A stretch of DNA of 64,000 nucleotides, taken from Paucimonas lemoignei. Its GTDB lineage: Bacteria; Pseudomonadota; Gammaproteobacteria; Pseudomonadales; Pseudomonadaceae. The position numbers and the translations under genes were made by a program. The stretch covers positions 4,712,001 to 4,776,000 of the forward strand of contig LS483371.1 in the NCBI GenBank assembly GCA_900475325.1, read 5' to 3'. The number at the start of each line of letters is the position of its first letter. Position 1 is the stretch's first letter. Below the pieces are notes generated by a model. That model did no database searches. It worked only from the letters and a program-made list of their open reading frames with translations, and was not told the DNA's origin. This document shows, piece after piece, positions 10,336-19,494 of this stretch.

Positions 10336-11000
10336 TGGACTTTTCCGGAATCAGCCAAGCCATTCCCGGCATGTGGAACGGCATGGTCATGACCTTGCAG
10401 TTGATGGCGATGGGCATTGTTGGCGGTCTGGTACTGGGTACCATCCTGGCGCTGATGCGTCTGTCGTCGAACAAGCTGCTGTCCAATCTGGCCGGCGCCT
10501 ACGTCAACTACTTCCGCTCCATTCCGCTGCTGCTGGTCATCACTTGGTTCTACCTGGCGGTGCCATTTGTGCTGCGCTGGATCACTGGCGAAGACACGCC
10601 CATCGGCGCATTCACCTCCTGCGTCGTGGCGTTCATGATGTTCGAGGCCGCGTACTTCTGCGAAATCGTCCGTGCCGGTGTGCAGTCGATTTCCAAGGGC
10701 CAGATGGGCGCCGCTCAAGCACTGGGCATGACCTACGGGCAAATGATGCGTCTGATCATCCTGCCCCAGGCCTTTCGCAAGATGACCCCGCTGTTGCTGC
10801 AGCAGAGCATCATTCTGTTTCAGGACACCTCGCTGGTTTATACCGTTGGCCTGGTGGACTTCCTCAATGCCTCGCGGGCCAGTGGCGACATCATTGGCCG
10901 CGCCAATGAGTTCCTGATCATCGCCGGTCTGGTGTACTTCACGATCAGCTTTGCCGCCTCGTTGCTGGTGAAGCGCCTACAAAAAAGGTTCGCCGTATGA
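10335..11000 (+). CDS. gltK: Glutamate/aspartate ABC transporter permease GltK
   Basis: A 221-residue second channel subunit (AatM), pairing with GltJ in the inner membrane. It has the HisMQ layout: a hydrophobic N-terminus, [15 protein letters not shown] near residue 57, and an EAA loop ([22 protein letters not shown]) near 124-145. It is joined to gltJ by a one-base overlap and to gltL by a 4-bp overlap (ATGA), so the three are read as one unit. Confidence 0.93.
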   Translation: MDFSGISQAIPGMWNGMVMTLQLMAMGIVGGLVLGTILALMRLSSNKLLSNLAGAYVNYFRSIPLLLVITWFYLAVPFVLRWITGEDTPIGAFTSCVVAFMMFEAAYFCEIVRAGVQSISKGQMGAAQALGMTYGQMMRLIILPQAFRKMTPLLLQQSIILFQDTSLVYTVGLVDFLNASRASGDIIGRANEFLIIAGLVYFTISFAASLLVKRLQKRFAV

Positions 11001-11731
11001 TTTCCATCAAAAATGTTAACAAGTGGTATGGCGACTTCCAGGTACTGACTGATTGCAGCACCGAAGTCAAAAAGGGTGAAGTTGTGGTGGTCTGCGGGCC
11101 GTCCGGCTCGGGCAAATCGACCCTGATCAAATGCGTGAACGCCCTGGAACCGTTCCAGAAAGGCGACATCACCGTGGACGGCACCTCGATTGCCAACCCC
11201 AAAACCAACCTGCCGCAATTGCGCTCCCGGGTTGGCATGGTGTTCCAGCATTTCGAGCTGTTCCCGCACCTGACCATCGTCGAAAACCTGACCATCGCGC
11301 AGATCAAGGTGCTGGGCCGCAGTAAGGCCGAAGCCACCGAAAAAGGCCTGAAGCTGCTGGACCGCGTCGGTCTGTCGGCCCACGCCCACAAGCATCCGGG
11401 GCAACTGTCCGGTGGTCAGCAACAGCGTGTGGCGATTGCCCGTGCGCTGGCCATGGACCCGATCGTCATGCTGTTCGACGAACCGACCTCGGCGCTGGAC
11501 CCGGAAATGGTCAACGAAGTGCTGGACGTGATGGTGCAACTGGCCCACGAAGGCATGACCATGATGTGCGTGACTCACGAAATGGGCTTCGCCCGCAAAG
11601 TGGCCAACCGGGTGATCTTCATGGATCAGGGTCAGATCGTCGAAGACTGCGAAAAAGAAGAGTTCTTTGGTGATGTGAGCGCGCGTTCCGAACGCGCCCA
11701 GCAGTTCCTGGCCAAGATCCTTCAGCACTAA
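10997..11731 (+). CDS. gltL: Glutamate/aspartate ABC transporter ATPase GltL
   Basis: A 244-residue cytoplasmic ATPase of the polar amino-acid type (AatP). Walker [10 protein letters not shown] is near residue 34, the signature [19 protein letters not shown] near 136, Walker [17 protein letters not shown] near 156, and the switch region VTHEMGFA near 194. It overlaps gltK by 4 bp and ends the transport operon. The sensor gene aauS follows after 65 bp containing a stem-loop. Confidence 0.95.
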   Translation: MISIKNVNKWYGDFQVLTDCSTEVKKGEVVVVCGPSGSGKSTLIKCVNALEPFQKGDITVDGTSIANPKTNLPQLRSRVGMVFQHFELFPHLTIVENLTIAQIKVLGRSKAEATEKGLKLLDRVGLSAHAHKHPGQLSGGQQQRVAIARALAMDPIVMLFDEPTSALDPEMVNEVLDVMVQLAHEGMTMMCVTHEMGFARKVANRVIFMDQGQIVEDCEKEEFFGDVSARSERAQQFLAKILQH

Positions 11732-11741
11732 GCAATACCTG

Positions 11742-11777
11742 ACAGCGGCCTGGTTCTGGATGGAATCTGGCCGCTGT
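11742..11777 (+). terminator. Stem-loop between gltL and aauS
   Basis: ACAGCGGCC (11742-11750) pairs with GGCCGCTGT (11769-11777), a perfect 9-bp stem with an 18-base loop and no U tract. It probably attenuates read-through from the transporter genes into aauSR. Confidence 0.55.
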
Positions 11778-11796
11778 TCGGCTCAGGACGACTGTG

Positions 11797-13680
11797 ATGA
11801 AATGCGACCCCAATCTCTATCGCGCCGCGCCGCCATCACTCGCCGTGAAACCCCGTCTGATCCGCCACCTGTTTCTGCCGCCGCTGATCATCGTGTTGAT
11901 GTTCGGCCTGGGCTACATTGCCTACCTGTTCAGTGAACACAACGGCATCAAGGGCCTGAGCGAAAGCGGCGAACGCCAGCTGGAGCTGCACGCCCGCACC
12001 CTTGAAAGCGAAATCAACAAATACACTTACCTGCCCAGCGTGCTGGAGCTGGAATCCAGTGTGTCCGCATTGCTCAACGACCCAACGCCGCAGCTGCGTG
12101 GCGAGGTCAATGACTACCTCGAAGGCCTCAACCGCCGCAGCCGCAGCCGGGCGATTTATGTGCTCGACACCACCGGCCGGGTGCTGGCCACCAGTAACTG
12201 GCGCGACGCAGACAGCTATCTGGGCGAAGACCTTTCGTTCCGCGCCTACTTTCAGGACGCCGTTCGTGGTCAGCCGGGCCGTTTCTACGGAATCGGCAGC
12301 ACCACCGGCGAGCCAGGTTACTACCTGGCCCATGGCCTGGAAGAGAAAGGCAAGATCATTGGCGTTGCGGTCATCAAGGTGCAGCTCGAAGCCCTTGAAC
12401 AGCGCTGGCAGCGGGCGCGGCTGGAAGCCTTCGTCAGCGACGAGAACGGCATCATCATCCTGTCCAGCGACCCGGCCCGCCGCCTGAAATCAGTGCGCCC
12501 GCTGACGCCGGAAATCAAAGAGCGGCTGGCCCGCAGCCTGCAATATTACTGGTGGCCGCTCAATGAGCTGGTGCCGCTGGAGCGTGAACTGTTGTCCGAG
12601 GGCGTGGAGAAGCTCACCTTCCCCGCCAACATCAGCGTCGACCACGAACACGAGCAAGTCAGCTATCTGGCCCAGACCCGACAGCTCAGTGACACACCCT
12701 GGCACCTGACGCTGCTCACCCCGCTGGAAGACCTGCGCCGGGAAGCGGGCAGCCAGGGCATGCTGGTCGCCGTAGCCTGTGCGCTGGTGGCGTTTCTCCT
12801 GATCGCCTGGAATGAGCGTCGCAAGGTGCTGTCGACCCGGCTGGCGGCTCGCGAAGCCTTGCAGGAGGCCAACAACGAACTGGAACGTAAAATCGCCGAG
12901 CGCACCGAGCACTTGCGCGCCAGCAACGAACGCCTCAAAGGCCAGATTCGCGAACGCAGGCAGGCCGAAGACACCTTGCGCAAAGCTCAGGACGAACTGG
13001 TGCAGGCCGGCAAACTCGCGGCCATCGGGCAGATGTCCACCAGCATTGCCCATGAACTCAACCAACCACTGGCGGCGCTGCGGACTTTGTCTGGCAACAC
13101 CGTGCGCTTTCTGGAACGCGGCGCGCTGGAAACCGCCAGCACCAACCTGCGCACCATCAATGACCTGGTCGATCGCATGGGTCGCATCACCGCCAGCCTG
13201 CGGGCCTTTGCCCGGCGCGGCGACGACAAGGGCCAAGCCAAACTGAGCAAGGCGGTAGACGCCTCCCTGCAACTGTTGAGTGGACGGCTGGAACACTTTT
13301 CACTGACGCTGCATCAGGATTTTGTCGATGCCGAACTGATGATCGACCAGACCCGGCTGGAACAGATTCTGGTCAACCTGATCGGCAACGCGCTGGATGC
13401 CATGCACGCGCAGCCGCTGCCTGAGCTGTGGCTTGAAGGCACGCGGGTTGAAGATCGGTATCGCCTGCTGGTCCGCGATAACGGCCATGGCATTGACGAC
13501 GAAGCACGCAAGCATCTGTTCGAGCCGTTCTTCACCACCAAACCCGGCGAACAAGGCCTGGGGTTGGGGCTGACCCTCTCCGCCAGCCTCGCCGCTGCTA
13601 CCGGCGGCAGTCTGAGCGTGGAACACCCGGCGTGCGGCGGGACGCAGTTTGTGTTGTGTTTGCCGGTGGTGGTCGCATGA
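11797..13680 (+). CDS. aauS: Sensor histidine kinase of acidic amino-acid use
   Basis: A 627-residue membrane sensor of the DctB/AauS type. One transmembrane helix lies near residues 28-48 (LIIVLMFGLGYIAYLF) and a second near 322-340. The roughly 270 residues between them form a periplasmic double-PAS-like sensing region. A coiled coil (about 345-405) leads into the H-box SIAHELNQPLAALRT, with phospho-acceptor His near 419, and an ATPase domain ending GLGLGLTLS. It should sense glutamate or aspartate and phosphorylate AauR. The start may be ATG 11797 or GTG 11794; AGGA suits the ATG. Assignment as AauS rather than DctB rests on the adjacent acidic amino-acid transporter. Confidence 0.88.
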   Translation: MKCDPNLYRAAPPSLAVKPRLIRHLFLPPLIIVLMFGLGYIAYLFSEHNGIKGLSESGERQLELHARTLESEINKYTYLPSVLELESSVSALLNDPTPQLRGEVNDYLEGLNRRSRSRAIYVLDTTGRVLATSNWRDADSYLGEDLSFRAYFQDAVRGQPGRFYGIGSTTGEPGYYLAHGLEEKGKIIGVAVIKVQLEALEQRWQRARLEAFVSDENGIIILSSDPARRLKSVRPLTPEIKERLARSLQYYWWPLNELVPLERELLSEGVEKLTFPANISVDHEHEQVSYLAQTRQLSDTPWHLTLLTPLEDLRREAGSQGMLVAVACALVAFLLIAWNERRKVLSTRLAAREALQEANNELERKIAERTEHLRASNERLKGQIRERRQAEDTLRKAQDELVQAGKLAAIGQMSTSIAHELNQPLAALRTLSGNTVRFLERGALETASTNLRTINDLVDRMGRITASLRAFARRGDDKGQAKLSKAVDASLQLLSGRLEHFSLTLHQDFVDAELMIDQTRLEQILVNLIGNALDAMHAQPLPELWLEGTRVEDRYRLLVRDNGHGIDDEARKHLFEPFFTTKPGEQGLGLGLTLSASLAAATGGSLSVEHPACGGTQFVLCLPVVVA

Positions 13681-13711
13681 GCGCCGTGGGCCCGGGGGAA
13701 TTTCTCAGTTC

Positions 13712-13804
13712 CCGTGGGACCGGCTTTAGCCGGGAAGGCGGCATGTCTTACGCCACACGTGTTGAGAATGTACCGGCCTCTTCCCGGCTAAAGCCGGTCC
13801 CACA
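13712..13804. repeat. REPIN, family C (GGACCGGCTTTAGCCGGGAA arms)
   Basis: Inverted arms GTGGGACCGGCTTTAGCCGG and its complement lie between aauS and aauR, splitting a two-component pair that otherwise has only short flanks. It may form a hairpin in the aauSR message. Confidence 0.9.
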
Positions 13805-13822
13805 TGATGATGAGACACTCAA

Positions 13823-15148
13823 ATGAACACTGACCTGACCGTACTCATCGTCGAAGACGACCCCCACGTTTTGCTCGGCTGCCAGCAGGCCCTGGCGCTG
13901 GAAGACATCCCCAGCGAAGGCGTGGGCAGTGCCGAAGAAGCCCTGGCGCGGATCGGCGATAACTTTGCCGGGATTGTCATCAGCGACATTCGCCTGCCGG
14001 GCATCGACGGCCTGGAATTGCTCAGCCGCTTGAAAGCCCGGGACGCCAGCCTGCCCGTGGTACTGATCACCGGCCACGGCGACATCTCCATGGCGGTCAG
14101 TGCCATGCGCGACGGCGCCTACGACTTCATGGAAAAACCCTTCTCCCCGGAACGGCTGGTGGAAGTCGCGCGCCGCGCCCTTGAACAACGCGGTCTGGCT
14201 CGGGAAGTCTGGTCGCTGCGCAAGCAACTGGCCGAACGCAACTCCCTGGAAGGCAAAATCATTGGCCGCTCCCCTGCCATGCAGAACCTGCGCGCCTTGA
14301 TCGCCAACGTCGCCGACACCTCGGCCAACGTGCTGATCGAAGGTGAAACCGGTACCGGCAAGGAATTGGTCGCCCGCTGCCTGCACGATTTCAGCCGCCG
14401 TCACTCACAGCAGTTTGTGGCCCTGAACTGTGGCGGGTTGCCAGAAAGCCTGTTTGAAACCGAGATTTTCGGCCACGAGTCCAACGCCTTCACCGGCGCA
14501 GGCAAACGGCGCATCGGCAAGATCGAACACGCCCACAACGGCACGCTGTTCCTCGATGAAGTGGAAAGCATGCCCATCAGCCTGCAGATCAAACTGTTGC
14601 GCGTGCTGCAGGAGCGCACCCTGGAACGGCTGGGCTCCAATCAGAGCGTCGAGGTGGACTGCCGGGTGATCGCCGCGACCAAATCCGATCTGGATGAGCA
14701 GAGCAAAGCCGGGCAATTCCGCAGCGACCTCTATTACCGCCTTAACGTCGTGACCTTGGAACTGCCGCCGCTGCGGGATCGTCGGGAAGACATTCTGCAA
14801 TTGTTCGAGCACTTCCTGCAGTTGTCGTCCCTGCGTTTTGATCGCGAGGCACCGCAACTGGACCCGCAAACCCTATCCAGCCTGATGAGCCACGACTGGC
14901 CCGGCAATGTGCGCGAGCTGCGCAACGTCGCCGAGCGTTTCGCCCTGGGCTTGCCCGCGTTCAAGAAACCCAGTTCCCAGATTGAAGACCAGAGCCTGGG
15001 CTTTGCCGAAGCCGTCGAAGCCTTTGAAAAGAACCTGCTCAGCGAAGCCCTGCAACGCAGCGGCGGCAACCTTAGCCAGGCCAGCCAGGAGCTGGGCATG
15101 GCCAAGACCACTCTGTTCGATAAGGTCAAGAAGTATGGCCTTGGCTAG
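13823..15148 (+). CDS. aauR: Sigma-54-dependent response regulator
   Basis: A 441-residue NtrC-family activator. The receiver domain has acidic pocket EDD (11-13) and phospho-acceptor Asp55 (VISDIRLPG). The AAA+ domain has Walker A GETGTGKE (174-181) and a sigma-54 contact loop reading NAFTGA in place of the common GAFTGA. Walker B is LFLDEVE. A Fis-type helix-turn-helix closes the protein (NLSQASQELGMAKTTLFDKVKKYG). It should bind TTCGG-N4-CCGAA sites and activate gltI, whose sigma-54 promoter is 5.4 kb upstream. Confidence 0.9.
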   Translation: MNTDLTVLIVEDDPHVLLGCQQALALEDIPSEGVGSAEEALARIGDNFAGIVISDIRLPGIDGLELLSRLKARDASLPVVLITGHGDISMAVSAMRDGAYDFMEKPFSPERLVEVARRALEQRGLAREVWSLRKQLAERNSLEGKIIGRSPAMQNLRALIANVADTSANVLIEGETGTGKELVARCLHDFSRRHSQQFVALNCGGLPESLFETEIFGHESNAFTGAGKRRIGKIEHAHNGTLFLDEVESMPISLQIKLLRVLQERTLERLGSNQSVEVDCRVIAATKSDLDEQSKAGQFRSDLYYRLNVVTLELPPLRDRREDILQLFEHFLQLSSLRFDREAPQLDPQTLSSLMSHDWPGNVRELRNVAERFALGLPAFKKPSSQIEDQSLGFAEAVEAFEKNLLSEALQRSGGNLSQASQELGMAKTTLFDKVKKYGLG

Positions 15149-15159
15149 CCAAGGCAGCT

Positions 15160-15236
15160 GCGAGTTGCAAGCTTGAAGCTGCAAGAGAAACCAACCCTAA
15201 CCTGCTTGAAGCTTATGGCTTGAAGCTAGAGGCTGC
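15160..15236. repeat. AGCTTGAAG/AGCTGCAAG repeat cluster
   Basis: Degenerate copies of a 7-8 base unit (TTGCAAGC, TTGAAGCT, GCTTGAAG) lie in both orientations between aauR and glpM. Related clusters occur at 31062-31099 and 57586-57660. Confidence 0.55.
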
Positions 15237-15243
15237 TTTTATC

Positions 15244-15582
15244 GTGGATTTGCTTTTTAAGGCCCTTATCGGCGCCGCCGTCGTGGTCATCCTCGCAGCG
15301 CTGGCCAAGACCAGAAACTATTACATCGCAGGCCTGGTGCCGCTGTTTCCGACCTTCGCGCTGATTGCCCATTACATCGTCGGCAAGGGTCGTTCGCTGG
15401 ACGACCTGAAGACCACGATCCTGTTTGGCATGTGGTCGATCATTCCGTATTTCGTTTACTTGGCGGCGCTGTATCTGTTGGTGGACCGCTGGCGGCTCGA
15501 GGTTTCCCTCGCCTTGGCGGCCGTCGCCTGGCTGGTGGCGGCGACGTTGCTGGTGATGGTGTGGGTGCGGTTTCATGGTTGA
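15244..15582 (+). CDS. glpM: Membrane protein GlpM
   Basis: A 112-residue inner-membrane protein with about four hydrophobic helices. RNYYIAGLVPLFPTFALIAHYIVG and TTILFGMWSIIPYFVY are the features I recognise from P. aeruginosa GlpM, a small protein next to glpD that has been linked to alginate production; its molecular role is unknown. GTG at 15244 (VDLLFKAL) is preferred, with AGAGG about 12 bp upstream; the ATG at 15220 lies inside the repeat cluster. In P. aeruginosa, as I recall, it directly follows glpD. Here the gltIJKL-aauSR block separates them. Confidence 0.8.
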   Translation: MDLLFKALIGAAVVVILAALAKTRNYYIAGLVPLFPTFALIAHYIVGKGRSLDDLKTTILFGMWSIIPYFVYLAALYLLVDRWRLEVSLALAAVAWLVAATLLVMVWVRFHG

Positions 15583-15601
15583 AACCTGATGGCGGCCCAA
15601 C

Positions 15602-15696
15602 TCTGTGGGAGCGAATTCATTCGCGAAGGGGCCGGTACATCCGAACGCTATCTATTGGATGTAATACCGCATTCGCGAATGAATTCGCTCCCACAG
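15602..15696. repeat. REPIN, family A
   Basis: Inverted GTGGGAGCGAATTCATTCGC arms with a spacer of about 45 bp fill the gap between the convergent glpM and DsbA-like genes. Confidence 0.9.
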
Positions 15697-15722
15697 GATC
15701 GAGGCGCGAATCAAATCTTCGT

Positions 15723-16370
15723 CTACTTACCCTCGGCCACTATCTGCCGAATCGCTCCGACAAACACCTCAACCGGTTGCCCGCCGGACACCGCATATTG
15801 GTCATTGAAGACAATGGTCGGCACCGAGCTGACGCCGCGTGACACCCAAAGCTGCTCCTGCTCACGAACCTCTGCTGCGTATTCGTCACTGTTGAGAATC
15901 GCTTCTGCACGCAGGCGATCCAGGCCGACTTTCTGCGCCACATCCGCCAGGACACGATGGCTGGACGGGTCTGCCAGGTCGGTAAAGTACGCCGCGAACA
16001 AGGCCTCTTTCAGCGCCTGCTGTTTACCTTCCAGCTCAGCCCAGTGCAGCAACCGATGGGCATCGAAGGTGTTGTAGATACGGCGGTTGCCCTGGGAAAA
16101 AGTGAAACCCAATTCAGCGCCCCGCTGACGGATATTCTCGCGATTGGCTTCGAACTGCTCCGGGGTAGAGCCGTATTTTTCGACGATGTGCTCGTTCAGG
16201 TCCTGGCCCTCAGCGGGCATGTTCGGGTTCAGCTCGAAAGGCTGGAAATGGATCTGCGCCCGAACCTCATCGCCCAACTCGGCCAGAGCATCGTTCAGGG
16301 CGCGCAGCCCCACCACGCACCAGGGGCAGGAGACATCGGAGACAAAATCGATTTTCAGGGGTGTGCTCAT
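15723..16370 (-). CDS. DsbA-family (FrnE-like) thiol oxidoreductase
   Basis: A 215-residue protein with a thioredoxin fold interrupted by a helical insert, as in DsbA and FrnE. The active-site motif CPWC is at residues 15-18 ([10 protein letters not shown]) and the cis-proline loop ([11 protein letters not shown]) near 181-191. There is no signal peptide, so it is cytoplasmic, which fits the FrnE/2-hydroxychromene-2-carboxylate isomerase-like branch rather than periplasmic DsbA. Its substrate is unknown. It is followed 56 bp upstream by the hydrolase gene on the same strand, so the two may be co-transcribed. Confidence 0.85.
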   Translation of the reverse strand: MSTPLKIDFVSDVSCPWCVVGLRALNDALAELGDEVRAQIHFQPFELNPNMPAEGQDLNEHIVEKYGSTPEQFEANRENIRQRGAELGFTFSQGNRRIYNTFDAHRLLHWAELEGKQQALKEALFAAYFTDLADPSSHRVLADVAQKVGLDRLRAEAILNSDEYAAEVREQEQLWVSRGVSSVPTIVFNDQYAVSGGQPVEVFVGAIRQIVAEGK

Positions 16371-16426
16371 GGCAGGCTCACTCAGATGAAGAAAGCCACC
16401 ACGATACGCCTATCCCATCTACAAGT

Positions 16427-17419
16427 TCAAAGCTGGGCCATGTGACGGCCATCTTCATGCTGGGCTTTCAGGTACGGCAGCACGGCGCCCAGCAGCGGCG
16501 CCTTGAAGGCTTCCTGAAAACGATGAGCCAGCCCTGGAATCAGACGCAGCTGGCTGCCCTGGATGTGCGCAGCCACATGCACGCCGTGCATCACCGGCAA
16601 CAGCGGGTCCGCCGTGCCGTGCACCACCAGCACGGGCAGGCGCAGACGGTTGAGCAGCTCGACACGGCTGGGCTCGGCCAGAATCGCGAGGATCTGGCGC
16701 TTCACGCCTTCGGGGTTGAAAGCACGGTCATAGGAAGCCGCTGCCTGTTGCAGTAACTGGGCGCGATCATCTTTTATGGTCGGGCTACCCAGTGCCGCCA
16801 GCAAATCAGCCTGCTGCTCAAGGGCCGCATCACGATTCGGCGCGCCGCGCTCGGCGAGCAGTTGCATCAACGCCGGGTTGGGCATCGGCAAACCCTGAGC
16901 GCCGGAGCTGGTCATGATCAGGGTCAGGCTTTCGATACGTCGCGGAGCGATATCTGCCAAGTGCTGGGCAATCATGCCACCCATGCTGGCCCCCAGCACG
17001 TGAAACTGCTGAACGTGCAAGGCGTCCATCAAACCCAGCGCGTCGTCGGCCATGTCGGTCAATGAATAGGGCGCCGACACGTCCAGCCCCAATTTGTAGC
17101 GCAGCACTTCATAGGTGAGGTTGGCATTGGCGGGCGGGCTGTTCCAGGTGGACAGGCCTACGTCACGGTTGTCGTAGCGGATAACCCGATAACCCTGCTG
17201 ACACAGCGCGGCGACTACTTCGTCCGGCCAGTGGATCAACTGACCACCCAGGCCCATGACCAGCAGTAACGCAGGATCGGACTCATCGCCGATGCTTTGA
17301 TACGCCAGGCGCACTTCGTTGAGCTGAGCCATTTGCACAGGGACGTTGACGTCACATCGAGAAGCCGCAAACGACGGCAGGCCGCACAAAAAAGCGGCCA
17401 GAAAAAGAAAAACGCGCAT
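16427..17419 (-). CDS. Exported alpha/beta hydrolase
   Basis: A 330-residue hydrolase with an N-terminal signal peptide ([19 protein letters not shown]), so it is probably periplasmic. The oxyanion region VMGLGG and the nucleophile elbow GASMGG (serine near residue 143) are clear. The acid is likely the Asp in [10 protein letters not shown], and the histidine lies in [17 protein letters not shown] is typical of the family with an esterase or aclacinomycin-methylesterase-like core. ATG at 17419 is chosen; an in-frame TTG two codons earlier is weaker. The substrate is unknown. It is divergent from metR. Confidence 0.8.
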   Translation of the reverse strand: MRVFLFLAAFLCGLPSFAASRCDVNVPVQMAQLNEVRLAYQSIGDESDPALLLVMGLGGQLIHWPDEVVAALCQQGYRVIRYDNRDVGLSTWNSPPANANLTYEVLRYKLGLDVSAPYSLTDMADDALGLMDALHVQQFHVLGASMGGMIAQHLADIAPRRIESLTLIMTSSGAQGLPMPNPALMQLLAERGAPNRDAALEQQADLLAALGSPTIKDDRAQLLQQAAASYDRAFNPEGVKRQILAILAEPSRVELLNRLRLPVLVVHGTADPLLPVMHGVHVAAHIQGSQLRLIPGLAHRFQEAFKAPLLGAVLPYLKAQHEDGRHMAQL

Positions 17420-17641
17420 GAACAAACACCAACAAACAAATCCCCAGTAGGCAACGAGTGTGATGAAGTTTTGCCCGGCGCGCTGCCACAGTTGCGTGAC
17501 AGTTTGATGAAGGGGGCTGAGTGGTCATGCTTTTGGAAGAACTGACCGTTGTCGACAGTCAAGGCAACATGAGACAAACTCATCGCCTTCCTACTGATCA
17601 CAAAATTTATTCATGGAGCGCTGAGAAGTCGGCGACACACG

Positions 17642-18559
17642 ATGCTTGAGATACGCCACCTGAAAACCCTGCATGCCCTGCGCGAAGCCGACAGTCTGGT
17701 GGAAGCCGCCGAGCGCCTGCACCTGACCCAATCGGCGCTGTCCCACCAGTTCAAGGAGCTGGAAGAGAGAATGGGCATGCAGCTGTTCGTGCGCAAAACC
17801 AAGCCGGTGCGCTTCACCAGCGCCGGGTTGCGCTTGCTACAGCTAGCCGATTCAGTGTTACCGCAGCTGCGTGGCGCCGAACGTGACATCGCCCGTCTGG
17901 CAGGCGGTACCGCCGGGCGCCTGCACATGGCTATCGAATGCCACAGCTGCTTTCAGTGGCTGATGCCGACCATCGACCAGTTCCGAGATGCCTGGCCGGA
18001 AGTCGAGCTGGACCTGGCTTCGGGCTTTGCCTTTGCACCCCTGCCCGCCCTGGCCCGCGGCGATCTGGACCTGGTGGTGACGTCGGACCCACTGGAGCTG
18101 GTGGGCATCACCTATGTGCCTCTGTTCACCTATGAAGCAATGCTCGCGGTTGCCAACCAGCACCCATTGGCCAGCAAGCCCTACATCGTGCCCGAGGACC
18201 TGATCAAAGAAACCCTGATCACCTACCCCGTGGAGCGTGACCGGCTGGATATCTTCACCCGCTTTCTAGAGCCCGCCGACATCGAACCGGCGCAAGTGCG
18301 CACCTCTGAACTGACGGTTATGATGATGCAGCTGGTGGCCAGCGGCCGTGGCGTCTGCGGCATGCCCCATTGGGCGCTGCATGAATACAGCTCGCGCGGC
18401 TACGTGAAGGGCAAGCGCCTGGGCGAAAAAGGATTGTTCGCTACACTCTATGCCGGTGTCCGCGCCGACATGCTCGATGCGCCCTACATGCGCGACTTCC
18501 TGCTGACCGCCAAGGACACCTCGTTCTCGACGCTGGATGGGGTGAGTGCGGTGAGGTAG
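17642..18559 (+). CDS. metR: LysR-family regulator MetR
   Basis: A 305-residue LysR-type activator of methionine biosynthesis genes that uses homocysteine as co-regulator. The N-terminal winged helix-turn-helix covers residues about 1-60 (SLVEAAERLHLTQSALSHQFKELEE). The effector domain has MetR-like segments such as ECHSCFQWLMPT near 99 and PHWALHEY near 241. It stands alone, divergent from the hydrolase gene. From memory, the order glpM, hydrolase, metR is conserved in P. aeruginosa. Confidence 0.9.
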   Translation: MLEIRHLKTLHALREADSLVEAAERLHLTQSALSHQFKELEERMGMQLFVRKTKPVRFTSAGLRLLQLADSVLPQLRGAERDIARLAGGTAGRLHMAIECHSCFQWLMPTIDQFRDAWPEVELDLASGFAFAPLPALARGDLDLVVTSDPLELVGITYVPLFTYEAMLAVANQHPLASKPYIVPEDLIKETLITYPVERDRLDIFTRFLEPADIEPAQVRTSELTVMMMQLVASGRGVCGMPHWALHEYSSRGYVKGKRLGEKGLFATLYAGVRADMLDAPYMRDFLLTAKDTSFSTLDGVSAVR

Positions 18560-18577
18560 AGCGGAGATGGTAAACCT

Positions 18578-18740
18578 GTGGGAGTGCCCACGTCGTCCGG
18601 ACGCCGCGCTGTCGCGCAGCAAACATAGGACCTGTGGGAGCGAGCTTGCTCGCGAAGGCAATGTTCCTGCCTTCAGAAATATATGCTGATGTCCCGGCCC
18701 CTTCGCGAGCAAGGTGGAGCGCCACCCCGGTCCTCCCACA
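18578..18740. repeat. Composite repeat: short unit plus hybrid family B REPIN
   Basis: The unit at 18578-18628 (GTGGGAGTGCCCACGTCGTC and a GCTGTCGCGCAGC hairpin) copies the one at 5949-6003 and again precedes a family B REPIN (18631-18740). The right arm here is a variant in which GTGGAGCGCCACCCCGGT is added between GCAAG and CTCCCAC. A half family A palindrome follows at 18779-18806. Confidence 0.85.
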
Positions 18741-18843
18741 GAAAATCATTTCAATTCAGATAGTTATTTTATGTTTGATGGGAGCGAATTCATTCGCCCC
18801 CACAGGGTTTCATTCAGCCAGTACCGGCAACGGCGCCCGGAGT

Positions 18844-18961
18844 CGTATCGATATCAATACACCGTAACGATTTCACTACAAAAACAACAACCCCATATCC
18901 GCCAAGGCTTTGATCCATCGAGAATTTGTAATGCGACACAAGCTGTATCGATTTCGCTACA
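18844..18961. promoter_or_regulatory. Three TyrR/GcsR-like 18-bp boxes upstream of gcvH
   Basis: The sites CGTATCG-ATAT-CAATACA (18844-18861), CGTAACG-ATTT-CACTACA (18863-18880) and TGTATCG-ATTT-CGCTACA (18944-18961) share one dyad plan, YGTAWCG-N4-CRMTACA. This resembles the tandem 18-bp repeats I recall for GcsR, the TyrR-like enhancer-binding protein of the P. aeruginosa glycine cleavage operon. They lie 65-180 bp before a sigma-54 box. Confidence 0.7.
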
Positions 18962-19024
18962 GCACCATACGGAACCATCGCTTCAATAACTCTCAAGCAA
19001 TTGATTTATATAGAAAATAAATTA

Positions 19025-19041
19025 TTGGCCGCATATTTGCT
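19025..19041 (+). promoter_or_regulatory. Sigma-54 promoter of gcvH
   Basis: TTGGCCGC-ATAT-TTGCT keeps the invariant GG and GC doublets at exact 12-base spacing, with a perfect TTGCT -12 box. The start point would be near 19052, about 50 bases before gcvH. Confidence 0.72.
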
Positions 19042-19100
19042 AAGTGATTGTCATCTATGCCCGCGCCAGCTGCGAGCAGCCAGTCACCTTAGGAGTATTT

Positions 19101-19484
19101 ATGAGCGAGTTGCGATTCACTGTCGATCACGAGTGGCTGCGTGCCGAAGCCGATGGCAGTGTCACCGTAGGCATCACGCCTTACGCGCAAGAGTCCCTGG
19201 GTGATGTGGTGTTCGTGCAATTGCCCGAGCTGCAGACCTACGCTCAGCACGCTGAAGCCTCGGTAGTGGAATCAGTAAAAGCCGCCAGCAGCATCAACAT
19301 GCCTCTGGATGGCGAAGTGGTTGAAGTCAACCAGGCCCTCGACGCAACCCCTGAACTGGTCAATGAAGACGCCCTGGGCGCTGGCTGGTTCTTTCGCTTC
19401 ATTCCCCAAGATGCCAGCGCTATCGACCGCCTGCTGGATCAGGACGCCTACGACCGCCTGATCAAAGCCAACGCCGAAGCCTGA
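19101..19484 (+). CDS. gcvH: Glycine cleavage system H protein
   Basis: A 127-residue lipoyl carrier that shuttles the aminomethyl group from the P protein to the T protein. The lipoylated lysine is in the motif ESVKAAS near residue 64, and [11 protein letters not shown] at the N-terminus and LGAGWFFRF near the C-terminus are family marks. The ATG at 19101 has AGGAG 5 bases upstream. It is 10 bp from gcvP and is the promoter-proximal gene of the set, downstream of the TyrR/GcsR-like boxes and sigma-54 box. Confidence 0.96.
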   Translation: MSELRFTVDHEWLRAEADGSVTVGITPYAQESLGDVVFVQLPELQTYAQHAEASVVESVKAASSINMPLDGEVVEVNQALDATPELVNEDALGAGWFFRFIPQDASAIDRLLDQDAYDRLIKANAEA

Positions 19485-19494
19485 GGAGCAGACC

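Noticed and set aside
18740..19100. Glycine riboswitch before gcvH
   Set aside because: The expected paired aptamer with conserved purine-rich core is not seen; the sigma-54 promoter leaves only about 50 leader bases.
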